The notes under the pieces were generated by a model. It was not told the origin of the DNA, made no database searches, and saw only the letters and a list, made by a program, of their open reading frames with translations. Shown here piece by piece: positions 1 through 8,400 of a DNA stretch of 15,881 nt. The DNA is taken from contig NVRZ01000046.1 of assembly GCA_002401055.1 (NCBI GenBank), forward strand, positions 1 through 15,881, written 5' to 3'. Each line of letters starts with the position of its first letter. The first letter of the stretch is position 1. A program made the position numbers and the translations under genes. This DNA is from Bacteroidota bacterium (lineage in GTDB: Bacteria > Bacteroidota > Bacteroidia > NORP154).

Positions 1-832
1 TTCCTAGGTCTGACCATCCAAATTCAGATAAAACCACGTAAACATTGTCTGCTTTTTCCATAACGCCATAGTCAATGGAAATATTCTTGCAGCGTTCGTA
101 TACGCCACCAATAAATTCGGTTTCATCCGGGGTATTGTATTTTCCTTCTCCGCCCTTGAACAGAGAGTTAACTTCGGGCAAATGGGTCTCAATGGCCTTC
201 AGGATACTCTGAACTGTCCAAACAAATATGCCGGAATTCCAGTAGAAATCCCCGCTATCCAGAAATTGTTGCGCAAGTTGAATGTCAGGTTTTTCGGTAA
301 ATGTTTTAACTTTTCGAACATTGGCTGGGCCATCTTGATTTTCGCTATCAAACTGAATATATCCGTATCCCGTGTCGGGTCTGCTCGGTTTAATGCCCAG
401 TGTAATCAGGCATTGCGCCTCTACAGTTTTTTTAATTGCGCTGTCTATGGTTTCCTGAAAGGCCTTTTCCTTCAGAATTAAATGGTCTGAAGGAGCTACA
501 ATAATATTTGCATTTGGATTGAGGGCAGCAATTTTATAGCTCCCATAGGCGATGCACGGTGCTGTGTTTCTTCGAGAAGGTTCACAGATTATTTGTGATT
601 CTTTTACATCCAACTGATCCTGTACCAGTTGTCTGTACAGATCATTGGTGATGATATAAATGTTTTCGGCAGGACATATACGTGTGAAGCGATCATAAGT
701 TTGCTGTATTAAGGATGTGCCTGTTCCCAGTATGTCGAGAAACTGTTTGGGCTTATCAGTTGTGCTCATTGGCCAAAATCGGCTACCTATGCCCCCAGCC
801 ATGATAATACAGTATGTGTCTTTATTCAACAT
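1..832 (-). CDS. manC: Mannose-1-phosphate guanylyltransferase, C-terminus cut by window edge
   Basis: Makes GDP-mannose from mannose-1-phosphate and GTP in the cytoplasm, a precursor for surface polysaccharides and glycans. I translated it by hand from the ATG at 830-832. The N-terminus MLNKDTYCIIMAGGIGSRFW carries the nucleotidyltransferase GGxGxR signature, followed by DKPKQF near residues 26-31. Further on are CEPSRRNTAPC, APSDH, a TFTEKP segment, FYWNSGIFVW, and SIDYGVMEKA just before the edge. The last visible residues, EFGWSDLG, match the conserved GWSDLG region of the family. About 277 codons are visible; the family is usually near 350, so roughly the last 70-80 residues are missing. 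The start lies 23 bp after the aminotransferase stop on the same strand, so the two are probably co-transcribed. The family call is secure. Confidence 0.93.
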   Translation of the reverse strand, partial: MLNKDTYCIIMAGGIGSRFWPMSTTDKPKQFLDILGTGTSLIQQTYDRFTRICPAENIYIITNDLYRQLVQDQLDVKESQIICEPSRRNTAPCIAYGSYKIAALNPNANIIVAPSDHLILKEKAFQETIDSAIKKTVEAQCLITLGIKPSRPDTGYGYIQFDSENQDGPANVRKVKTFTEKPDIQLAQQFLDSGDFYWNSGIFVWTVQSILKAIETHLPEVNSLFKGGEGKYNTPDETEFIGGVYERCKNISIDYGVMEKADNVYVVLSEFGWSDLG

Positions 833-855
833 AGATTAATAGGAGTTACAGCAAA

Positions 856-2142
856 TTATTTTGATAGCCTGGTCAGCATGTTTCTCAACGACTCAAAAAA
901 GCTCTCTATATCTTGCATAGAAGCTGTTCCAACGGACAAGCGGTACCAGCTTGAATCTTTTTCAGCGCCAAACGCATAAAATGGTACCAATGCAATCTTC
1001 GCTTCATCCAGTAGGTGTTTAGTAACGTCCTCGATGGTTTTTAGCAGCTTTCCTTCAGTTGTTTTCATACCTGTCAAATCCAGCTTAACTGTTAGGTACA
1101 TGGCCGCTTGTGGCGCTATTGCATCAACCGGATGACCCATCGATTTCAAGGTTTTAAATCCCTCGTAAAAGGCATCCAGTCTTTTCTTTAACCGAGCTCT
1201 AAAGTCCTTGCTAAATGTGTCTGTAGCCTCTTCATCCATCAAAAAGTTAGCTGCCCCTACCTGTTCTGCCTTGGGAGCCCAGGCACCTAAATGACCCAGT
1301 ATAGCTTTCATTTTATTAATCACCTTTTTTGGTCCAAAACCCCAACCAATTCTAACTCCTGTTGCGGCGTAAGCTTTCGACATACCATCGATGAAAAGTG
1401 TGTATTCGCGCATTTCAGGTCTAATAACTACGGGATTGTGATGTGTGGTCTTGCCAAAGGTGAGCTGCCAATATATCTGATCAAAGAGAAGATAAACAGG
1501 TTTTTTATTCGGTCCTCTTTTTTTGTTCTCTTCGATAATAAGATCACAGATAGAAGCTAAGTTTTTTCTTGAAAAAGTTGTTCCCGTTGGATTCAGGGGT
1601 GAACAAAGAGCGATCAAATTCACATCATGGATATGAGGTTTTATTTGATCTGCAGTCGGCATGAAGTTGTCTTCAGCTTTCGTTTCAACTTGAATATTTT
1701 TAACTCTAGTAAGATGACTGTAGTGGTTGTTGTTCCATGAAGGCACAGGATAAAGAACTGTGTCACCTGGATCGAGAATAACTTGAAAGATGGCATATAT
1801 AAGCGGTCGGCCACCGCCAGCAATTAAAATTTCTTCTGGAGAGTATTCTATTCCACCATGTTTTGATAGAAGGGCCGAAACAGCTTTTCTTAACTCAAGA
1901 ATGCCGTTTGCTGAAGGGTAATTAGTTTTGTGGCTTTCATAAGCCTTCTTAATTTCTTCCTCAAACTTAGCAGGAATGGGAAAAATTTCTGGATTGAAAT
2001 CTCCAATAGTCAGGTTAAAAATATTGGCCCCTCCACGAATTTTTTCGTTGATCTCATTCGCTAGTTTTATGATCTCTGAACCCACAAGGTTCTCGGCCAT
2101 TTCAGAAACGATCAATTCATTATTTTGCTCTGCTATCTCCAT
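856..2142 (-). CDS. Class I/II PLP-dependent aminotransferase, aspartate aminotransferase-like
   Basis: A 428-residue fold type I pyridoxal-phosphate aminotransferase, probably acting on aspartate or a related amino acid in the cytoplasm. Visible motifs are SPLNPTG (N184 contacting the cofactor), LLFDQIYW (D221, pairing with the pyridine nitrogen), IDGMSKAYAATGVRIGWG with Schiff-base lysine K256 and phosphate-binding R264, and WYRLSVG with R401, the usual substrate-carboxylate arginine. The N-terminal part contains NLTIGDFNPEIFP and the NYPSANGILELRKAV segment typical of the family. Length is normal. The ATG at 2140-2142 has no Shine-Dalgarno sequence, as is usual in Bacteroidota. It lies 119 bp after the SprT-like gene and 23 bp before manC. 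The exact substrate cannot be read from the sequence, so no gene symbol is given. Confidence 0.9.
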   Translation of the reverse strand: MEIAEQNNELIVSEMAENLVGSEIIKLANEINEKIRGGANIFNLTIGDFNPEIFPIPAKFEEEIKKAYESHKTNYPSANGILELRKAVSALLSKHGGIEYSPEEILIAGGGRPLIYAIFQVILDPGDTVLYPVPSWNNNHYSHLTRVKNIQVETKAEDNFMPTADQIKPHIHDVNLIALCSPLNPTGTTFSRKNLASICDLIIEENKKRGPNKKPVYLLFDQIYWQLTFGKTTHHNPVVIRPEMREYTLFIDGMSKAYAATGVRIGWGFGPKKVINKMKAILGHLGAWAPKAEQVGAANFLMDEEATDTFSKDFRARLKKRLDAFYEGFKTLKSMGHPVDAIAPQAAMYLTVKLDLTGMKTTEGKLLKTIEDVTKHLLDEAKIALVPFYAFGAEKDSSWYRLSVGTASMQDIESFFESLRNMLTRLSK

Positions 2143-2261
2143 GTGCTATTAAACTACTGAAATTCACTAGTTGTATCTGTAAAGATAGAAAAATTGATAA
2201 TGGGAAGAGCATAAATTGAACTTGAGAATACATCATTGTATTATAGAAAAGTTACGGAAAG

Positions 2262-2882
2262 TCAGACGGGCATCACTTCCGCCAAAGGAGAGAATAAGTA
2301 GCTCTTGCCAGATGTCAGCTCCTTGCATTTATATCTTGTCCTTTGCTTTTCCCCTTTGAGAAAGGTTCGGCCTTTTGAAATCATAAATACCGTGTCGTAA
2401 TCAAGTTCGTCTAGAAAAACACTTTTGCTTGGACTATCATATTTTCTCAGAGCAATGGCCAGGCTTTTATCCGCATGGGCGCTGGCTTTTGGATTTTTCA
2501 TGCTGGCCCGTATTGCCTCTGCGAGGTCTTCTGGAAACAAATTAAGTGCATTAATAATATTCATTTGTTCCTGAAAAACTCTTTTCCATTCAGTGCCATG
2601 CGGCTTGAATTTTCTCTTGAAAGCCTCCCAAACTATCAAATGTGATACTTCATGAATGAGTGTAAGTAAAAAAGAGTATTCATTCAGATTCTCATTGATG
2701 GAAATCCTATGCCCCTGCACTCCGAAAGGCGCTCGGTAGTCACCGTACTTTGTAACCCGGCTTTTTCTTACCTTAAGCTGAAAGGGGTATCGGGTTACAA
2801 GGTCACGCAGATATGCGTGAGCGCCTTTTGGTGTATACTGTAATATGTTGTTAATCGTGTCGACTGGGGCTCTTGTTTTCAG
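2262..2882 (-). CDS. SprT-like zinc metalloprotease-fold protein, start uncertain
   Basis: Contains the SprT/Spartan-type zinc signature: LLTLIHEVSHLIVWEAF gives HExxH, and KPHGTEWK gives the third histidine in its usual HGxxW/F setting. The C-terminus has a conserved-looking RYKCKELTSGKSYLFSP segment. The family role is a zinc-dependent peptidase or DNA-associated protein; the function in Bacteroidota is not established. The start is a problem. The nearest standard start is GTG at 2718-2720 (152 aa), but the frame is open for 57 codons upstream to a stop at 2892-2894. That extension (ILQYTPKGAHAYLRDL, then RKSRVTKYGDYRAPFG) reads like the missing first part of the SprT domain. No ATG, GTG or TTG is in frame there; CTG at 2880-2882 (206 aa) and ATT at 2853-2855 (197 aa) are the candidates. 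The CTG version is listed so as to cover the whole domain. Confidence 0.82.
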   Translation of the reverse strand: MKTRAPVDTINNILQYTPKGAHAYLRDLVTRYPFQLKVRKSRVTKYGDYRAPFGVQGHRISINENLNEYSFLLTLIHEVSHLIVWEAFKRKFKPHGTEWKRVFQEQMNIINALNLFPEDLAEAIRASMKNPKASAHADKSLAIALRKYDSPSKSVFLDELDYDTVFMISKGRTFLKGEKQRTRYKCKELTSGKSYLFSPLAEVMPV

Positions 2883-2986
2883 ATAGGACTCTTAGCTAAT
2901 GCTCTTTAAACGCACTAAATATTTTGAAATAAAATTAGTATTATTGTTTAAGAATTATTGACTTCATTTTCATAAAAATCAACCAT

Positions 2987-3490
2987 ATGTTACCTAAGAA
3001 GATTGAAACAGCATTAAACAAACAAATTAACCAGGAAGCAAACGCCTCTTACTTCTATTTGTCAATGGCCTCATGGTGTGAGTACCAGGGATTAAATGGA
3101 GCTGCCAAGTTCTTGTACTTGCAATCAGAGGAGGAGCGGGTACACATGTTAAAGATCTTTCGTTATGTAAATGAAGCTGGAGGGCAAGCTATTACACCTG
3201 TGATTCCGAAATTCCCGACTAAATATAAATCTGTAAGTGAAGTTTTTGAAAAGTCATTGATGCAGGAAATTTCTAATACCAAGTCAATTAATAGTTTGGT
3301 GGCAGATTGCTTAAAGGAGAAGGACTTTTCTACTTTTCATTTTCTACAGTGGTATGTAGCCGAGCAGCATGAGGAAGAGATGACTTTCAAAAACATTCTT
3401 TCTAAAATAGAGATCTTGGGCTCAGATGGCAAGGGGATCTATATGATTGACAAAGCGATTGGTAAGATCGCAGATCAGGAGCCCACTTAA
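2987..3490 (+). CDS. ftnA: Non-haem ferritin, iron storage
   Basis: A 167-residue bacterial ferritin that oxidises Fe(II) and stores iron as a mineral in a 24-subunit cytoplasmic cage. All ferroxidase-centre residues fall at the same numbers as in E. coli FtnA: E17, Y24, E50, H53, E94, Q127 and E130, with the typical segments QSEEERVHM and LQWYVAEQHEEEM. There is no haem-ligand methionine as in bacterioferritin, and it is longer than a Dps protein. The ATG start gives a full-length N-terminus (MLPKKIETALNKQINQEANA). It is monocistronic and convergent with the small lipoprotein gene, the two stops being only 12 bp apart. The upstream AT-rich gap of about 100 bp must hold its promoter, but I saw no good match to the Bacteroidota consensus there. 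Confidence 0.96.
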   Translation: MLPKKIETALNKQINQEANASYFYLSMASWCEYQGLNGAAKFLYLQSEEERVHMLKIFRYVNEAGGQAITPVIPKFPTKYKSVSEVFEKSLMQEISNTKSINSLVADCLKEKDFSTFHFLQWYVAEQHEEEMTFKNILSKIEILGSDGKGIYMIDKAIGKIADQEPT

Positions 3491-3506
3491 TAAGCGGACC
3501 GCTTAT
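3490..3506. terminator. Perfect palindrome filling the gap between two convergent genes
   Basis: ATAAGCGGACCGCTTAT is a perfect inverted repeat (7 bp arms, GAC loop). It begins at the last base of the ferritin stop codon and ends inside the stop codon of the lipoprotein gene on the other strand. The position suggests a shared bidirectional terminator hairpin. However, neither strand has a T-tract after it and the stem is short, so this is a positional inference only. Confidence 0.3.
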
Positions 3507-3685
3507 GTAATCAATAAGGGGGAACTAATATTATGCGTTTCAGAAAGGTTTTCCGAAGTGCTCCACTTAGGACATTCGCCGCATTTATTCTTCTTTCGAA
3601 AAAGGCCACATCCTGAAATTGACACGCACGTTAGCAAAGCGATGATGCACAACGTAAACAAACCAGAACCTTTTATGCTAAACAT
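3503..3685 (-). CDS. Small lipoprotein with CxxCP motif
   Basis: A 60-residue protein with a hydrophobic signal sequence (roughly residues 8-25) ending in the lipobox SISGC, so C26 should be lipidated. The mature part would be only about 35 residues: a basic stretch FRKKNK, then CGECPKW (C35 and C38), then a polar tail. It is probably anchored in the outer or inner membrane. Tiny lipoproteins with a lipobox, a KKK-rich stretch and C-x-x-C-P-x-W are, from memory, recurrent in Bacteroidota, but no function is known to me. The ATG at 3683-3685 lies 40 bp downstream of a TATCTTTG promoter element, which supports a real gene. An overlapping plus-strand reading frame (3447-3692) has no recognisable content and was left out. 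Confidence 0.75.
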   Translation of the reverse strand: MFSIKGSGLFTLCIIALLTCVSISGCGLFRKKNKCGECPKWSTSENLSETHNISSPLLIT

Positions 3686-3731
3686 TCGTTAAAAAACGTT
3701 CATTTAATAGTTATCGTAAGGGGTAATTAAT

Positions 3732-3762
3732 CAAAGATATTAGATTAAACCCAAAATTTAAA
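3732..3762 (-). promoter_or_regulatory. Probable Bacteroidota promoter for the small lipoprotein gene
   Basis: On the minus strand, TATCTTTG (3739 to 3732) is an exact match to the Bacteroidota -7 element TAnnTTTG. TTTA (3762 to 3759) lies 19 bp upstream, one base off the -33 consensus TTTG. Transcription would begin near 3725, about 40 nt before the ATG. Confidence 0.6.
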
Positions 3763-3779
3763 GTATTTATTGTTGCAAG

Positions 3780-4523
3780 ATGGAGTTATTCTATCATTTA
3801 GGGAGATATTACCTGATGCTTAAGTTGGTATTTAAGCGTCCTGAGAAGTGGTCTATTTACTTTAGTCAAATAGTGAAGGAGATAGATTCAATAGGCATTA
3901 GCTCAATAGGTATTGTGGCGATTCTATCTGTATTTATGGGAGCTGTAATTTGCATACAAACAGCTTTTGGAGTGGATGGAGCTGCATGGATGCCGCTATA
4001 CGCAGTTGGATTTACTGCTAGAGAGTCGATTATATTGGAGTTTTCACCCACGATTATCTCTCTGATTTTAGCGGGTAAAGTAGGATCCCATATCTCATCG
4101 GAATTGGGAACCATGCGGGTGACTGAGCAGATTGACGCACTCGAAATTATGGGTGTTAACTCTGCTGGATATCTGATATTTCCAAAAATTATTGCGGCAA
4201 TTTTCATTTTCCCTTTTCTCATTATCATGAGTATGGCCTTGGGGCTCTTTGGTGGTTGGTTCATTGGTGTAAGCACTGGGGCAGTAACATCTTATGAATA
4301 CATATATGGTATTCAGTATGATTTCCATCCATTTAATGTTGCCTACGCGCTTATTAAAACGGTGTTTTTTGCATTTATTATCATTTCGGTATCGGCATAT
4401 TGCGGCTATTACACAAAAGGAGGAGCGCTAGAAGTAGGAAAGTCCAGCACGAAAGCAGTGGTATACAGTTCAATTGCCGTTCTGCTAGTTAATTTGTTGC
4501 TAACTCAACTTATCTTAGGATGA
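3780..4523 (+). CDS. mlaE: MlaE-type ABC transporter permease (lipid transport)
   Basis: The inner-membrane permease of an Mla-like phospholipid transporter, 247 residues, which fits the family. Hydrophobic segments are seen around residues 42-62, 86-100, 132-166, 188-208 and 226-246. The family signature is clear at about residues 98-125: AGKVGSHISSELG followed by TMRVTEQIDALEIMGV, the conserved cytoplasmic loop that contacts the ATPase. A second typical stretch, GYYTKGGALEVG, occurs near 209-220. Its stop codon overlaps the start of the ATPase gene by ATGA, so the two are translationally coupled. In proteobacteria MlaE works with MlaF, MlaD (MCE domain), MlaB and MlaC; none of the last three is in this window. 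The ATG lies 94 bp from the divergent lipoprotein start. Confidence 0.93.
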   Translation: MELFYHLGRYYLMLKLVFKRPEKWSIYFSQIVKEIDSIGISSIGIVAILSVFMGAVICIQTAFGVDGAAWMPLYAVGFTARESIILEFSPTIISLILAGKVGSHISSELGTMRVTEQIDALEIMGVNSAGYLIFPKIIAAIFIFPFLIIMSMALGLFGGWFIGVSTGAVTSYEYIYGIQYDFHPFNVAYALIKTVFFAFIIISVSAYCGYYTKGGALEVGKSSTKAVVYSSIAVLLVNLLLTQLILG

Positions 4524-5287
4524 TAGAGGTAAGTCGCATTAGCAAGTCCTTTACGAACAAGCCAGTTCTCAAGGATATTTCGATAATCTTCGAGAAGGGC
4601 AAAGCCAACTTGATTATTGGACAGAGTGGATCTGGAAAAACGGTTTTAATGAAATGCATGGTGGGCCTTCATGAAGTGGATGAAGGGAAGATAATGTATG
4701 ACGAAAGGTTGTTCTCGGATAAAACCAGTGCTGAAACTGGTTCAAATGGTATCAATAGACAGAGTATAAGACGTGATATTGGTATGATGTTTCAAGGAGG
4801 TGCTCTTTTTGATTCGAAAACGGTTGAAGAAAATGTAATTTTTCCTCTTTCTATGTTTACCAATATGAGCGAAGAAGAAAAACTTGACAGGGCAAATGTC
4901 TGTTTAAATCGAGTAAACCTTGAAAACGCTAATGACCTATATCCAGCTGAGTTAAGTGGTGGAATGCAGAAGAGAGTTGCAATAGCGAGGGCTATATCTA
5001 TGAAACCAAAATACTTATTCTGTGATGAGCCAAATTCGGGCTTGGATCCAAAGACGGCTATAGTTATTGACAATCTTATTCATGAGATAACACATGAGTT
5101 TGATATTACAACTATCATCAACACGCATGATATGAACTCTTTGATGGAAATAGGCGATAAGATTGTTTTCATTCACAAAGGTGAAAAATGGTGGGAAGGC
5201 ACCAATAAAGCAATTCTAAGTTCGGACAATGAAGAGCTAAACGAATTTATCTTTGCGGCGAAGTACTTAAAGGCTCTGAAAAAGTAG
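4520..5287 (+). CDS. mlaF: MlaF-type ABC transporter ATP-binding protein
   Basis: The ATPase partner of the preceding permease, 255 residues, cytoplasmic. All ABC motifs are present: Walker A GQSGSGKT (34-41), Q-loop Q92 in MMFQGGALFDS, signature LSGGMQKR (145-152), Walker B YLFCDEP (165-171) with E170 catalytic, D-loop SGLDP and H-loop H203 in INTHDM. The FQGGALFDS and LSGGMQKRVAIARA wording is typical of the MlaF/YrbF branch. A polar stretch around residues 66-84 precedes the Q-loop. It starts within the mlaE stop codon (ATGA). Downstream is a 107 bp gap and then the terminator of the convergent surface-protein gene, so the operon as seen contains only these two genes. Confidence 0.93.
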   Translation: MIEVSRISKSFTNKPVLKDISIIFEKGKANLIIGQSGSGKTVLMKCMVGLHEVDEGKIMYDERLFSDKTSAETGSNGINRQSIRRDIGMMFQGGALFDSKTVEENVIFPLSMFTNMSEEEKLDRANVCLNRVNLENANDLYPAELSGGMQKRVAIARAISMKPKYLFCDEPNSGLDPKTAIVIDNLIHEITHEFDITTIINTHDMNSLMEIGDKIVFIHKGEKWWEGTNKAILSSDNEELNEFIFAAKYLKALKK

Positions 5288-5394
5288 CAACGGAGCGATC
5301 CCCAGCATTCTAAGGTTTATCTGCAAGGCATTGTCATCCAAACAAAGTGATATCTACTGCGCGCAGTTAACTATTGATTTCAGATTATAACTAC

Positions 5395-5432
5395 AAAAAA
5401 ACCGCCCCTCATTTAAATCAAATGAGGGGCGG
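5395..5432 (-). terminator. Strong intrinsic terminator of the surface-protein gene
   Basis: A perfect 13-bp stem, CCGCCCCTCATTT (5402-5414) against AAATGAGGGGCGG (5420-5432), with a 5-nt loop. On the minus strand it is followed by a run of seven T (5401-5395). It lies about 30 bp after the stop codon of the 1422-residue protein. In the plus direction the stem is followed by AATCTCTT, so it would be a weaker terminator for mlaF. Confidence 0.9.
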
Positions 5433-5460
5433 AATCTCTTAAAGCAAGAGGAAGCGGAGT

Positions 5461-8400
5461 TTAGAAGATAATTAGCTTCTCAGTTCTGCTGCCTTCTTGG
5501 TTGATAATACTCAAGAAGTAAACACCTCTTTCTTGCTGTTTCATGTTAACCTCTTTCCTTAGCTTTCCAGTTACGTCAGAGATAACTTCTGAGTATACTA
5601 TCTGGCCAATGATGTTTCTCACTTCCAAGTTGTAATCATCACCTTTCAGGTTTTGAATATTCACTACAAAGCTTCCATCATTCGGGTTAGGATAAACACT
5701 GAATACAAGATTGTACTTAATCTCTTCGATTCCTGTTGTATCCTGACCAGGTGCAACACTTACTGTTGCTGATACCGTACAACTGTTACCGTCAGTTACC
5801 AACAACGTATTGGTGCCTCCAGCTAATCCAGTAATGTCAATTGTTGTTTGACTACCAGGAGTCCAGAAATAAGTGAATGGTGAGGTACCGCCATTAAGCG
5901 TCATGTCAATCGCACCATCCATATCACCCAGGTTTGTCTCGTTTGTAACAAGGGTTGTAACCAATACAAGCAATGGTGGTTCAGAAATAGTCGCAAAAGC
6001 ATTTGCTATGCAGCCTCTTGCATCCGTAACCGTTACACTATAGGCTCCTGCTTGTAAACCAATTAGGTCTTCAGTGGTTGTAACTGGAGACGTATCCCAA
6101 GAGTATGAGAGTGGATTGGTACCGCCAGTTGCAGTTAGGTCAATAGAACCATCACCATCACCATTACACTTAATGTTACTGTTAACCGCACTGGCGTCTA
6201 ATACTGCTGGTTCGGTTATTGTAACACTTGAGCTATCTGAACAGCCATTTGCATCAGAAACGGTAACCATCTCAGTTCCAGTACCTAATCCTCCAACTGA
6301 GGCAGTAGTGCCACCTGAAGTCCAGCTATACGTTAGCGTTCCTGTGCCGCCGGAAGCGGAAACAGAACCAGTACCATCGGTTAAGCCAAAGCAGCTAATA
6401 TCTGCAGATGAGATACTGTCAACCATAACAGCTGTAGTTGGTTCACTTATCGATGTATTTGCAAAGTTGGTGCAAGAATTTGCGTCAGTAACTGTTACTG
6501 TGTAAGAGCCAGCTGAGAGTCCGGTAACCATATTGGTCAAACCACCTCCCATTGTGCTGTCGCCATTAGACCAATAGAAATCGTATGGCCCAGCTCCACC
6601 AGAGACAGTTGCCGTAGCATCTCCATCACTACCTCCGAAACAGTTAACGTCATTCGAATCCGTAACATTGATGTTTGGAGCACCAGCATCAATAATTGTT
6701 ACTGATCCTGTGTTTTGACATCCAAATGAGTCAATGACAAGAATGGTATAGATACCTGCGCTCAGTCCCATAGCACTATCGCTAAAACCACCTGTTGGAC
6801 TCCACTGATAACCAAAAGGAGCAGTTCCACTAGCTACGTTTACATATGCAATCCCGTCACCGGCAGTGCAAGTAGTAGGCGCAATAAAACCAGTTGTCAT
6901 TACCACAGGTGGAGTACCTGATACAGACAACATAGCCGTATCCATACATCCCATTGCGTCTGAGACTGCGATGGTGTAAGATCCTGCCAATAATCCTGTT
7001 GCGATAGAATCGGTTTGAGCATCAGGATCATCCCACAAGTAATTAAAAGGCGCTGTTCCCCCTGAAGGAGTAACTGTACCTGAGCCATTCAAACCGCAAA
7101 CTGCAGTTGTAGAATCAAGGGCAAAGGTTATTGCGTCAGGCTCTGAAACTGTAACAGAAACACTGTCCAAGCAACCGCTTGCATCTTTTACGATTAAATT
7201 ATAGCTACCTGCAGACAATCCGGTGAAAGAGGTCGTTGTAGAATAAGCACCTCCATCAAAACTGTACTGGTAAGCCGAAGCTACAGCTGGCGTTTCAACC
7301 AAAATATTATCAACGGTCAAAAGAAACATATCCGTAGATGTATTTCTAAAGGCTATGTACACCGTTTGATTCGAATATCCCGCAGATGTTAAGCTTAAAC
7401 TTCTTGATGTTAAAGTTGAGTTCTCCGCAGAAATAGTAAACAACGCCGCATTTGAAAGGCAGCCAGCAACAGTTTGCGTTGTTGTAGATATCCTTACTTC
7501 ATATCCATCAGGAAATGATGCGTCAATCGCTAATGCATCCCAGCTAAGCATTACGTTCGATCCGCCAATGGTAATCGCATCAGTTATCATCCAGTCATCA
7601 GATGTTCCTGGAGAGTCATAATACGAGGTGCTTATAGCAACATTGTTTGAGCCGGATCCGTCGTCAGCCACCACCCATGCTGTTGCATTTGTTCCGTCAA
7701 ATCCGAGGCCAGCAATACCAGCATTAGGTGTGAGAGTGTCTACGTCAAAAGTCGCAAAGCCGGTTGGCATAGCCCCAGAGCTTTCAAAATCCTCTGAAAA
7801 ATAGGTCACCGCAGCAGATCCTATCAGATTTCCTCCAGTTGCCGAGGCATCTACAGTTCCATCAGTAAATCCGTTGCAAGATATGTTCACAACTGCTTCG
7901 CCAACAGACAACATGTCTGGTTCCGTAATCTCTATGGCTAAAGTGTATGTACAGCTACTCGCATCTGTAATAGTCATTGTATATACGCCTGCCGCCATTC
8001 CTGAAGTATCAGGATTCGTACCTCCACCTGACCATTGGTAGGTGTAAGGAGTTGCGCCACCTGTAGCTGAAATTCCTGAAACTGCTCCATCAGAGCCTCC
8101 GTTACAGCCTACAGCCGTAACAGTCGGAACTGCAGAAGTTACACTACAGACATTACTTGGCATTTGAAGATTTAACCTTACAAAAGGTATTCTTCCAATA
8201 GTCCAAAATTGGGCATTATCTCTTAACCAAGCCGTTCCATTCGAAGGATCAGGATCAGCTGCAATTGTCACTGCAGAATCTGTACCAGAAAAGTCAGCTA
8301 TCATTACTATGTAGTTGCTAAGCGCAGCAAGAGCATAAGGCGTCGTGAATTTTAAAGTAATCCAATTCCCAGGGTCTCCTGATTGAATTGTATAAAATCC

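Noticed and set aside
2180..2187. TATCTTTA upstream of the aminotransferase on the minus strand, a possible -7 element
   Set aside because: One mismatch to TAnnTTTG and no TTTG-like box 19 bp upstream; too weak to list as a promoter.
2923..2949. TTTG with a TATTGTTT-like box upstream of ferritin
   Set aside because: The spacing is 15 bp rather than 19 and the -7 box does not fit the consensus.
3447..3692. 81-codon plus-strand frame overlapping the ferritin end and the lipoprotein gene
   Set aside because: The opposite strand gives a signal peptide and lipobox with a matching promoter; this frame has no comparable feature.
6074..6505. 143-codon open frame on the plus strand inside the SprB repeat region
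   Set aside because: It is antisense to a well-supported coding region, is rich in V, P, S and T as expected from the complement of repeat codons, and shows no domain or promoter.
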